28,974 nt of DNA, taken from positions 1-28,974 of the IMG/VR virus record IMGVR_UViG_3300031951_000912. One strand, given 5' to 3'. Numbering within the stretch: the first letter of the stretch is position 1; every line of letters starts with the position of its first letter. The notes beneath the pieces are model-generated. The model ran no database searches. It was not told where the DNA came from and saw nothing but the letters and a program-made list of their open reading frames with translations. The position numbers were made by a program, and so were the translations under genes. This document shows, in pieces, positions 16,501 through 22,541 of this stretch. Origin of the DNA: a virus.

Positions 16501-19440
16501 GGCAATATGGGATATTGCTTGCACACCTGTGGTGAACTTGTCGTACTTGGTATCTGCGGGTTCTTTGGTAGTAGTTGACGCAGATGGGCCAGACAGTTTG
16601 GCTTTGTTAACCGCATCAATACCAGCTTGTATCTCGGCTTTTTCTTTTGCAGAAATATCAGGGCGTGACAAAGCGGCGTTGATACGCTCGCCGGGTTTAG
16701 TTCCGCGCAAGGCTGGGTTGCCCTTGAGTATGAGCAGTTCTTTAATTGCCTCGCGGCGCTTAGCCCTTGTTGCTTTGACGGCTTCTTCGTATTCGTTCTC
16801 TGACTCAAACTCGTCTTCAGTTATTGGTTTGGCCAAAGCATCGAGCGTGCTGTTGATACGGGTAAGCGCACGTTCAGCACGAGCTTTTTCTGCTTGAACC
16901 GGCGCACTCTCAGCAAGTTTTTGTTTTTTCTGTTCTTCAGTAAGTCTTACTGGCGCACCACGGGGTTTGGGGGCAAGTTGTTTGACAGCGGCTTCTAGTT
17001 TTGTCCTTGCGTCGGCAAGAGCAGCTTGAGTTTGTTCGCTTTTTGCATAATAGTTTTGTCGTGCAGCGTTTGCGTAGTCCACCAAAGGTTGGCGAATAGG
17101 CTCGGGTACATGCGCAGGGAGTTCTGATGCGCTCTGGAATACGCCCTGCCGAGTATCACCTTGTCTTATAACGCCAGATTCTTTACCCGTTGGGTCTTTG
17201 ACAAACGTATCACCGTCGCTTGCAAACAAAACCTTAGCGCCATTGCCTAGCTCAAGCGTTTCCCTTGCACCGTCTTGTTTGTTTTCCTGCTCATTTGCGC
17301 TACGAAACCCTATTGCACTCGGTTTCGTCCCTTCTCGTTTAATAGTTCCTGCAACATCTTGTCCAGCAGAAACCACTCTACTTCGCTTAGCGCCTTTAGC
17401 TCCTCCGGGGGGTACGACTGCACCGGGCTGTCCAACCACTGGAACGCCTGTTCGACTTGTTGTGGGGTCAATTTGTCCAACATTTGTTTCTCCTTGTGCT
17501 TCTCTTGCAGCAAGCGCATCGGCCTCATCCTGTTCTTGTATTTCTGTTGCGGCTATTTGTACAGCTTCGGTTGGGTTAAAAGTCACACCCTCAGACAACA
17601 GTTCTTGTGCACGAGCTTTTACGCGATCTTCTTGTGGTTTAGTAACCAACTCAGCAGCAGCTTCTTTTTCTTTTATCTCTTGCCCAATTACTTGTGAAGT
17701 GGCAATACGGCGTGCGTCGTCGTCAGGTATGCCTTGTTCTTCAGCTATCTGTGTAGCCAGCGAATTGATTTGTTCTTCGCGGTCAAGATTTACTGATGCT
17801 TTACCGCCGAGGGGTGTTGGAGGAGTTACTTCCGCACCGGGGCGCACTGCACCTAAATCGGTGGTGATAGATGGTTCTCGTTCTAAGTCAACACCGGGGC
17901 GTTCTGCGCCAAGGTCATCTAAAGTAAATTCTTCCTGTTGCTTTTGCTGTCTTTGTTGGCGTTCTTCAGGAGCCAAAAATCCTTTTGACCGAGCAATCAG
18001 TTCAGACAACCCTTCGTAGCTTGTATCTTGCTGGTACGCGCCTTCACGGGGGGCAGGGGGAGCAAGCAACTCGGCAACTTTTTGCCCGCCTTTAACAACA
18101 CCTATGGTTGTACCCGCAGTCACGCCAGACTGAAGAATTGTTTGACGCAAAGTCTCTTCAAGTTGTTTGTACAAGTCCGTCAAGTTTGGGTTTTTGTTTA
18201 ACCCGATTTCTGGCATTGCATCAATTGCGTATTGCGTAGCAGTGGTAGCTAATTCTGAGGGCAGTTCAGTTGCAATAGATTGAGCCACGTACTTAGGCAC
18301 GCTATCCACGCCGTACTTGGCAATGTGAGATTTCAACCCAGCAAGAGCTTTGGTCATACCAAAACGCTCAAAGAACACTTCGGCTGCGGCTGTTGGGATA
18401 GCTCTTGCCGCCGATGCTTTACCAGACAAACCAGCAGCACGACCTTCTCCGTAGGCATCCCCAAACTGTTGAACTGCGGCCTGCGTTAATACAGGCAAAG
18501 CAGTACCTGTTACAGCACTCAAAACCAAAAACGGTGCTTGGGAACTTAAACTTGTCATTGCCCCTTGGAATGACTTTTCAAATATGCTTTCGCCTTGGGG
18601 GATAGCACCTTCACGGGCTTCTTCGATACGACGTGCGTTGTTTAAGTTGTTGCTAAATTGTTTATCACCAGTCAAATCTGCATAGGCTTGCAACAAACCC
18701 ATGCCCGACTTAGTAAATTGAGAACGTGTCCCCGCGCCAACGCGATCCATAAAATCAGCATCGGCAAGTTCTTTGGCGCGTTTTTGCGCTGCAATATCAG
18801 CTTGTTCACCCACCACATCAGCGGTCATTTGTTGCAAATCGGGTCTTAATCTCCCGCTCAACGCTTGCGCTTTAGCAAAATCTTCTGGGCGTTCTATACC
18901 CTGCTCAGCAAACCGTTCGGTTTGGGCTTCAAGGCGAGGGTCAAACTGCCTTGCTGTTTTAAGATCAAAGGATTTATCCATCGCCGCATAACGGCCAGCG
19001 ATAGCCCGAGCAGCACGGCCATATACATCTTGACGCTGTACCATTTTGTCCAATGCAGCTTGGCGCTGATCGGCTGGCAATGCGTTAAGTTGTGCCTGAA
19101 CTGCGTTTACAAACTTGGGGTTTACAACAGCTTTATCTTCGGTTGGAAGTTCAGGAATTTTCCTGTCTTCCATAATGCTGCGGTATGGTTTATTTTGTTG
19201 CTCAACGACAGATGCCCAAGCATCATCACCGCCCATAACATTTGATTCAGGGGGCGGGTTTACACGTTTTTGTGGCTCAGGATACCTTTTACCCTCTACA
19301 GTCCGAACAGGGCCTTGAGGTTTTCTGGGCACGTAATTTTTAACGTCCGCAGGTTTTTCCGCCGGAAACAAATCAGAAAGACCAAACTCTTCTTGAGGCG
19401 GTGGGGTTAATGCCTCTTCCAACGAAAAATCTTTAGCCAT
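10579..19440 (-). CDS. Giant polyvalent internal virion/ejection protein (2953 aa)
   Basis: One uninterrupted 8.9 kb gene. Residues 1-250 are disordered to helical; about 300-325 hold a hydrophobic Ala/Val/Leu segment; about 500-760 are low-complexity linker; 760-900 are coiled coil. Then come a zincin with HELLH at 1063-1067; a GHKL/Hsp90-type ATPase with the N-box Asn at 1264 (KELFQNGFDA), D1298-N-G-P-G-M and a Gly-rich SGGLG near 1326; and a second zincin with HELAH at 1846-1850 plus H1856-G-A-D-F. After a Gly/Ser linker, 2010-2940 form a long helical region with a membrane-like segment at 2648-2671 and FRNFMTAYDLFTEG near 2795-2808, like the C-terminal region of phage polyvalent (PLxRFG-type) proteins. 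Family knowledge: such proteins travel in the virion and enter the cell with the DNA. ATG with AAGGGG upstream, nine bases after the previous stop. Architecture seen; roles in ejection and anti-defence inferred. Confidence 0.9.
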   Translation of the reverse strand: MAKDFSLEEALTPPPQEEFGLSDLFPAEKPADVKNYVPRKPQGPVRTVEGKRYPEPQKRVNPPPESNVMGGDDAWASVVEQQNKPYRSIMEDRKIPELPTEDKAVVNPKFVNAVQAQLNALPADQRQAALDKMVQRQDVYGRAARAIAGRYAAMDKSFDLKTARQFDPRLEAQTERFAEQGIERPEDFAKAQALSGRLRPDLQQMTADVVGEQADIAAQKRAKELADADFMDRVGAGTRSQFTKSGMGLLQAYADLTGDKQFSNNLNNARRIEEAREGAIPQGESIFEKSFQGAMTSLSSQAPFLVLSAVTGTALPVLTQAAVQQFGDAYGEGRAAGLSGKASAARAIPTAAAEVFFERFGMTKALAGLKSHIAKYGVDSVPKYVAQSIATELPSELATTATQYAIDAMPEIGLNKNPNLTDLYKQLEETLRQTILQSGVTAGTTIGVVKGGQKVAELLAPPAPREGAYQQDTSYEGLSELIARSKGFLAPEERQQRQQKQQEEFTLDDLGAERPGVDLEREPSITTDLGAVRPGAEVTPPTPLGGKASVNLDREEQINSLATQIAEEQGIPDDDARRIATSQVIGQEIKEKEAAAELVTKPQEDRVKARAQELLSEGVTFNPTEAVQIAATEIQEQDEADALAAREAQGETNVGQIDPTTSRTGVPVVGQPGAVVPPGGAKGAKRSRVVSAGQDVAGTIKREGTKPSAIGFRSANEQENKQDGARETLELGNGAKVLFASDGDTFVKDPTGKESGVIRQGDTRQGVFQSASELPAHVPEPIRQPLVDYANAARQNYYAKSEQTQAALADARTKLEAAVKQLAPKPRGAPVRLTEEQKKQKLAESAPVQAEKARAERALTRINSTLDALAKPITEDEFESENEYEEAVKATRAKRREAIKELLILKGNPALRGTKPGERINAALSRPDISAKEKAEIQAGIDAVNKAKLSGPSASTTTKEPADTKYDKFTTGVQAISHIAKTGTKFQQRLAKRLRGFVTKVRFVVLEEGQEVPDQLKTPKNAAAWDRSIALYVENYKTGDQVIYVRGASFGNDQGINNTTVLHELLHAATNRKIALAKAFIDKGIYLNQPVVKAFQDLIRTMNSAGRAYEDLAKQNKLPMHMVKLKYDGDIFSDPREFVAYGLTDETMQDFLMHAEGFEEDVSYLSRFVRAIRDLFGMGENDTNALTDLIVATENILKSRPPKLKGKGEQVSRTSKDTTPDVQGETISAMPSVNQKRLSKMLGTKLYGSPENIGAVSIKELFQNGFDAIKEGMEKGQITKGKVDIKLDDSNRTISVVDNGPGMPTSVMGNQFLQIAGTVKGTKRASGGLGVAKMLFLFENKKLEIVSLRDGVLSRMVTTGDDLKEAFDGSGPAPQITTSSNPDTIEQYKSLFPDGHGTAVVIQVPETYTDTSTGEEKKIKFDVYDLEDAPVLEFSPLFDDIDVTVTRNGREKTLNLGNNFPIQDYTPFANVNFAWGTARVYVTKEKARPPYKGNTHILSNGLWQFDTNIKDRPGYDGKQIERVFYVDVSPAPNVKPEDAAYPFDLNRQNFSQQAGQDFQKIFNYITAIYGQLDLAASVKNFGTIQYVNSDGSLTTAETLEPNAPMTDNAFTLIKPGDEVEVRDGVLYVNNRQLPELSLDDLKNTAPRLDELTIPQNQIDPQKVMIHDNTTYIRASSDPIDTLLDFTLSPEAGEEFLLKFDSNNKIIGLDVFSLDKDGYRTSVERTLTGDAKSILNQLENLGWLPESLKSGGESLSDKARAQFGGKRYDRYLATIGKTFQTLRNALVASGAEYGSLAEQALGTSIDNEYYGVSIILPFRGMFINPATTDLRGSPEEIALSMIGTMIHELAHFRVRSHGADFASEMQRVMILLKVSPNLNLASLEKNLTSHIKTNQDIFNFLNKEFRDGNLKPRGNRFKDAGGYQQIENEGSSKPMESTGGAGDEWRPSLSASTGQGTGGAGKVSIGEGLNNEAEEVGDAVRTQKEVDRAVKVAAEQYSESKKGYDFSQAVTVLQMLQNPTEVIPALKALWKRATLMQRNALVKLPTTEFLTDWAGDTVPELKNTSRLLRLMNGMTLQLLKSAGELTKDIERAFRADHTLRAKLDKITIMSTLAEVDPSDPLAKVRNAELDKQYKELGANGQRVYKQIKQHFERLSQYFTQLLDDQITDSKLPIAEKANLMKKIRSIYETGSKITPYFPLVRVGDFYLAIGKGKTRKFFMFETAEERDNAMQKFADERVKQKPGESNSAFEKRRADNLLELLTDQEFVHGNSIRDLRNRTADSSALLIEIFNTIDGADLGDTEAKETLKDAVYQVYLQSMPDQSFRKQFIHRKGITGFRPDLLRNVAHTTAKMATQLARIKYAPLLRNSVSAAKDSILNRPTYEPFVTEMGNRVRESLGAFVEGPAAKFVGLLNKASYIFYLSGASSALLQPLSIFQTGMPVLSRYGTVNATREMGRMMKVWQQFGAYKDNKDGTKSWVAPSVEHSKALTPEERKAVREMLARDVTTSTYANAVFDYKKTPTENLSSPIASFGKSTVDMLVLGGLMHSTERLSREMMFMSSFRLNRQAGKTFEQSIEQATYDTNEALGNYGDYNRPGFMRSLPGKVLTQFMMYPLHVTLFLLKNFKEMAVPMDGRTRAEAAKKFFGTMGTSFILAGAVGLPMFSVVMGLLGWAWEEMKDDDWPEDMKSMNFQLWFRTIWLEEQLGGVKIGGKKLSEVVERGVANALTGLDISGRTGLNNLWIRESKETKGIKDEIINLAIEKAGPGINMLLSLAEGIEAFYHGDINKGVQKTFPAGFRNFMTAYDLFTEGAKDNKGVKILSKDAFSTGELIGQAVGFRSDLLANTQYVNFKVIGLKQRIVNERDTLTDEIEKQFRNKNFKEFNKLINKDVVKFNKRFPTFEITDENILDSIEQRAESRAESWRGVTLTDKDAGLFTKALKPSRQAAKEAEKAGRK
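13503..13724 (-). CDS. Candidate overprinted small gene inside the giant gene (73 aa)
   Basis: Same strand as the giant gene, +1 frame. The ATG at 13724 has AAGGAG at 13737-13732 with a seven-base spacer; a GTG one codon earlier also has it at four bases. The product is a regular helical protein (MEISSLVETASKTL, then VLLSQWKALAEQ, ALGRALGVLEK, VKDLITKLRK) with balanced composition, no Cys, one Trp and a basic end. In the giant frame the same bases encode a Gly/Ser/Thr-rich linker (about residues 1906-1979), just after the second zincin. A sound ribosome site plus a protein-like alternate frame over a linker is what an overprinted gene looks like. No homologue recognised. Could be chance. Confidence 0.5.
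   Translation of the reverse strand: MEISSLVETASKTLAGTSKSRMKVLLSQWKALAEQETNGDQAYPQALGRALGVLEKSASVKDLITKLRKSEMQ
17310..17483 (-). CDS. Candidate overprinted small gene inside the giant gene (57 aa)
   Basis: Same strand as the giant gene, +1 frame. AAGGAG at 17495-17490 is six bases before the ATG at 17483. The product is compact and protein-like: LTPQQVEQAFQWLDSP, then PPEELKALSEVEWFLLDKML and QELLNEKGRN, two amphipathic helices joined by a Pro turn with Trp at the same place in each. The layout (L-x-P-x-Q...W-L, PPEEL, L-x3-E-W-x-L, Leu-rich helix, Lys/Glu end) resembles in my memory a small conserved phage protein, which I cannot name or verify. In the giant frame the same bases give a Gly/Pro/Val/Arg linker (about 653-710). 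This is the stronger of the two nested candidates. Confidence 0.6.
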   Translation of the reverse strand: MLDKLTPQQVEQAFQWLDSPVQSYPPEELKALSEVEWFLLDKMLQELLNEKGRNRVQ

Positions 19441-19449
19441 AGTGACCCC

Positions 19450-22068
19450 TTATTGTGCTGCTACGGGCGTGAATTTTTGTGTCTTTGCGTTCCATTTACC
19501 GGGGCCTTTTGACGTACTATATACGACTCCATCTTTTAGGTCGGCGGCTGTAGCGTTGGCAGGTAACGGTTGTGCAGCAGGAGGTTTTGATGTTGGTTTG
19601 TCGCCGCTGAGTTTTCGCTTATTTTCAAGTTTAATTTCAATCTCTCTGTCAATTAAGCGTTTTTCAATCTTATCTTTTTCGTCTTGGCTGGTGGCATTCT
19701 GCCAATCTTCATTACGCAATGCGGCTTTCTTGCCTTTAGTATTAGCGTCTTCTGCTTCTTTGCTGCTGAGTTCTTCTTTTGACACGTCAACTTTTGATTC
19801 TTCAACATCCTTTTTAGTGTCCCCAATGTCTGACGTGACATTGCTTGAAACAGTACTTGTAGATTTGATGTCTTTCGTGCCTTTTAGCTCAAGGATTATT
19901 CGCGCCGCCATAGCATTTAAACGCGTCTTGTACTGCGCAGGTGTCTCACCTTCTTTCATTGGGTTTGTAGATTTAAGGTCTTCCGCAATATCTTCTTTGT
20001 TTTCAATGTCAAAGTTGCGTGTTGCAGCTTTGGCTGGTGCGTTGAGTTTTACCGCTTTTGCAGCAACTTCTCCCAGTGCTTTGTTTTTCGCAATATGCGC
20101 GGCATCCGCAGCCTGTTGGTCTCGGCGACCTGCTTCGGTAAGTTGACGTGCTTCGCCAACCAGACCAACTCGCATCTTGTACTGTGCGTCTTCTAAATTG
20201 TTTTTAGCACTCATGAGCGCACGTTTTTCTGCACGGTCGGCTTGAAGGGCCTTGCCGTACATGTCTCCAAATTTCCCAGCACCCGCACCTAAACCGCGAA
20301 CAGCGTTACTGCCCTGAAGAATCGCTGGTATTGCTGCAATAGCAGCCAAACCTTTTTGTTGTCTTAGCTCCCCAGCCTGCTGCTTTTCTTGTTCAGCTAT
20401 ACGGTCGCCCTGAGCTTTGTATGGGTTTGGGCCAGCCATGTCTTGTACTTCTTGGTAATACGCTTTTGTATTTGCTCGGCGTTGGTCTTCCGTCATTGTT
20501 CTAGGCTGGTAATTCATTATGTTTTCATAAGACTGACCCAGCCTTTGATTCCACACTGCTCTCTGGTCTGCATCGCCAGTGCCGCCTTCTTCGTCATCGT
20601 TTAACTCGGCTAGGACTTCCCGCATCTTGTCTTCAGTTACTAAACTTTGATCGTTTCCTGCAAACCCCATAATGCCGCCCCGTGCGGCTTGTACCATTGG
20701 TGCTTGTGGAGTTGCTTGTATTGTTGGTGCCTGTTCGGGCATCATGTTGTACGCGCTGGCCAAGCCTCTGCTTTCTGAAGCACGGGTAGCCAACTCTGTC
20801 TTGGCGGCTTGAAGTTCTGCCGCACTGGATGGTTGTTGAATGATTTGCTGAAGCTGCTCATCGCTAAGTTTGGATACCGCCCGCGCCATTTCTGTTGGGT
20901 CATCCATTGGAGAATGAGCAATATCAGTATCTCCGCCGTCACGGAACGCAACCATGCCACCACCGGCATAAGACCCAGCCAAGCCACCCTCTGCTTTAGG
21001 AGAAGGCGATCCATACATTTGGTTAAGGCCATAAGCGCCCATACCAAGTGCGCCCACCGTCTGCAATGTAGATGGAGGAGCTTGATAAACCGATTGCGTA
21101 GACTGCTGACCCAGCGGCAAGCCACGAACCATGTCGGACATGAAGCCCAACTGTTTATACGGGTAGTTCTGTTGGTTGATGAAGTCCTGATACGCCATGT
21201 CCAGCGGACGCTGGGCTTGCTGTTGCTGCTGTTGACCGTATGCGCTTTGCAGTTGGTTGATGCCCATCTTCTGGCCATATTCGGTTTGACCGAGTTGACC
21301 CAACTGCCCTGCGGCTTGCAAGCCAGTCTGAAGACCCTGCATACTCAAACCAGCGCCGTACTGGCGTGACTGCTCACCCATTCGTTGAGCTTCTAAATTT
21401 CTTCCCATGTCAGCATTAAATTGCTGTTGGGCGTTTTGAAACGCTGCTTGTTGTCCTGTGGCTGTTATGCCTTGGAGTTGTGAATTCAAAGCTCGTTGTG
21501 CTTCAGAATCCACAATCGCGGAACGACTTCCACCAAACGCGCCTTGTTTAACAGCTTGAGCCTGACGCATGGGTTGCGCCATTTCGAAGTCGCGCAAAGC
21601 CTGACCTTTTTGGTAATCCACCACATTCTGTGTGTACGGATTCATGTAGTCTTGAGCGGCTTGGTTGTTGAACTGCCCGCCTTGGAATTGACCGCCTTGG
21701 TAATTTGTGTTTAAAGCACCAAGGCCAGCCATGCCAGCCATGCCTGAAGCTTGATTTAACAGCGCAGAAGGCTGCATACCGGCAGCACCCGCAAAAGCTT
21801 GTTCTTGCATTGGCTGGAAGCCAGCAATGCGCTGCCCACCGTATTGTTGGTACGGGTTTTTGTTAATATCAGTCAGCGCAGACGCTTTGGCCAGTGTGTC
21901 TTTGGCGTAACCACGTGCCCACTCAGGTAACTCTACAGTGGTTGTAGTTTTATCAGGGGTGCTTGGAGCGTCACCGCCGCCATATACGCGACCACCGGGT
22001 TTTAGCCGAGTTACGCACTCGCCAAGGGGTTCGCCTAAAGCGTAAAGTTGTCTGCGTGAATAGTTCAT
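19450..22068 (-). CDS. Gln/Ala-rich internal virion protein (872 aa)
   Basis: A large structural-type protein with no catalytic motif. Residues about 1-60 contain a Gly-rich stretch and a Trp-containing helix; 70-310 are very rich in Gln, Gly, Ala and Met, with a GGQF repeat pair and a run of Gln near 275-285; 350-375 hold Gly/Ala/Met turns (GGLAGSYAGGGMVAFRDGG); 380-850 are charged and helical, with a strong coiled-coil stretch of Lys/Glu near 740-830. Such composition is usual for internal or ejection proteins and tape-like proteins of short-tailed phages. GGAG is five bases upstream of the ATG. It overlaps the GNAT gene by four bases and ends nine bases before the giant gene, so the three are probably co-translated and may form one internal complex. 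Structural role likely; exact function unknown. Confidence 0.78.
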   Translation of the reverse strand: MNYSRRQLYALGEPLGECVTRLKPGGRVYGGGDAPSTPDKTTTTVELPEWARGYAKDTLAKASALTDINKNPYQQYGGQRIAGFQPMQEQAFAGAAGMQPSALLNQASGMAGMAGLGALNTNYQGGQFQGGQFNNQAAQDYMNPYTQNVVDYQKGQALRDFEMAQPMRQAQAVKQGAFGGSRSAIVDSEAQRALNSQLQGITATGQQAAFQNAQQQFNADMGRNLEAQRMGEQSRQYGAGLSMQGLQTGLQAAGQLGQLGQTEYGQKMGINQLQSAYGQQQQQQAQRPLDMAYQDFINQQNYPYKQLGFMSDMVRGLPLGQQSTQSVYQAPPSTLQTVGALGMGAYGLNQMYGSPSPKAEGGLAGSYAGGGMVAFRDGGDTDIAHSPMDDPTEMARAVSKLSDEQLQQIIQQPSSAAELQAAKTELATRASESRGLASAYNMMPEQAPTIQATPQAPMVQAARGGIMGFAGNDQSLVTEDKMREVLAELNDDEEGGTGDADQRAVWNQRLGQSYENIMNYQPRTMTEDQRRANTKAYYQEVQDMAGPNPYKAQGDRIAEQEKQQAGELRQQKGLAAIAAIPAILQGSNAVRGLGAGAGKFGDMYGKALQADRAEKRALMSAKNNLEDAQYKMRVGLVGEARQLTEAGRRDQQAADAAHIAKNKALGEVAAKAVKLNAPAKAATRNFDIENKEDIAEDLKSTNPMKEGETPAQYKTRLNAMAARIILELKGTKDIKSTSTVSSNVTSDIGDTKKDVEESKVDVSKEELSSKEAEDANTKGKKAALRNEDWQNATSQDEKDKIEKRLIDREIEIKLENKRKLSGDKPTSKPPAAQPLPANATAADLKDGVVYSTSKGPGKWNAKTQKFTPVAAQ

Positions 22069-22541
22069 ACTGGCTCCGTGCTCAATATCTTTGTGTAGAC
22101 TTTGTCGGTGTGCTTGTACCCAAGGTACTCAAACAGCCGAGAATTGTCCAAATGAATTTTGGTATGCATGATGATTCTGTTGACACCATCTTGCTTGAGC
22201 ACGTCCTCGGCATACTGGAACAATCTAATCCCAGTACGGCCTTGACGGAATTCTTTCCTGAGAAAATATATGTCTTCAAAGGCGGTCTTGCAGGACATAT
22301 AGTGTAAATGCGGTTGCACAATAAAGATTATGTAACCAATCAAGTTCCCTTCAGCCCTGCATGTGACGCACCGCAACATACCGTTTACTGCCAAACGCCC
22401 GTAGGCCAAGTAGTCTGGCGCTAAGGGAAAGTCTTTGGTTACACACAGTTCATCGTAATGTTCTTGCAAAATGTGCTGCAACTCATCCACAAATGTGGCT
22501 GGGTCTTCATTGGCATATACGATGCTTGTGACTGCGTTCAT
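22065..22541 (-). CDS. GNAT-family N-acetyltransferase
   Basis: A 158-residue single-domain GNAT protein. The order of elements fits the fold: N-terminal helices, a beta strand (GNLIGYIIFIVQP, about 65-77), then the acetyl-CoA loop and helix RQGRTGIRLFQYAEDVL (99-115), and a final strand with N133-S-R-LFEYLGYK (133-143), the usual end of motif B. The pyrophosphate loop reads R-Q-G-R-T-G, close to the Q/R-x-x-G-x-G/A rule. Members occur in the structural clusters of several phages and presumably acetylate a virion or host protein, or a small molecule; the substrate cannot be told. ATGA overlaps at both ends tie it to the two internal-virion genes. Ribosome site weak, consistent with coupling. 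Confidence 0.88.
   Translation of the reverse strand: MNAVTSIVYANEDPATFVDELQHILQEHYDELCVTKDFPLAPDYLAYGRLAVNGMLRCVTCRAEGNLIGYIIFIVQPHLHYMSCKTAFEDIYFLRKEFRQGRTGIRLFQYAEDVLKQDGVNRIIMHTKIHLDNSRLFEYLGYKHTDKVYTKILSTEPV

Noticed and set aside
16446-16808. A 120-codon +1 frame ORF in the giant gene
   Set aside because: Same frame as the kept nested ORFs, but it starts at TTG, lies partly over the zincin domain region and has Cys/Gln/Pro/Ser-rich composition without protein-like pattern.
17198-18019. A 273-codon open frame on the + strand opposite the giant gene
   Set aside because: Ser/Cys/Ala-rich antisense shadow with no ribosome site; the - strand frame carries the continuous giant protein.
21210-21240. 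CTG/TTG-rich short repeat
   Set aside because: It is just the poly-Gln stretch of the 872-residue protein, not a DNA-level repeat element.
20742-21278. A 178-codon alternate - strand frame inside the 872-residue gene
   Set aside because: Arg/Trp/Leu-heavy composition and no good Shine-Dalgarno, unlike the two nested candidates that I kept.
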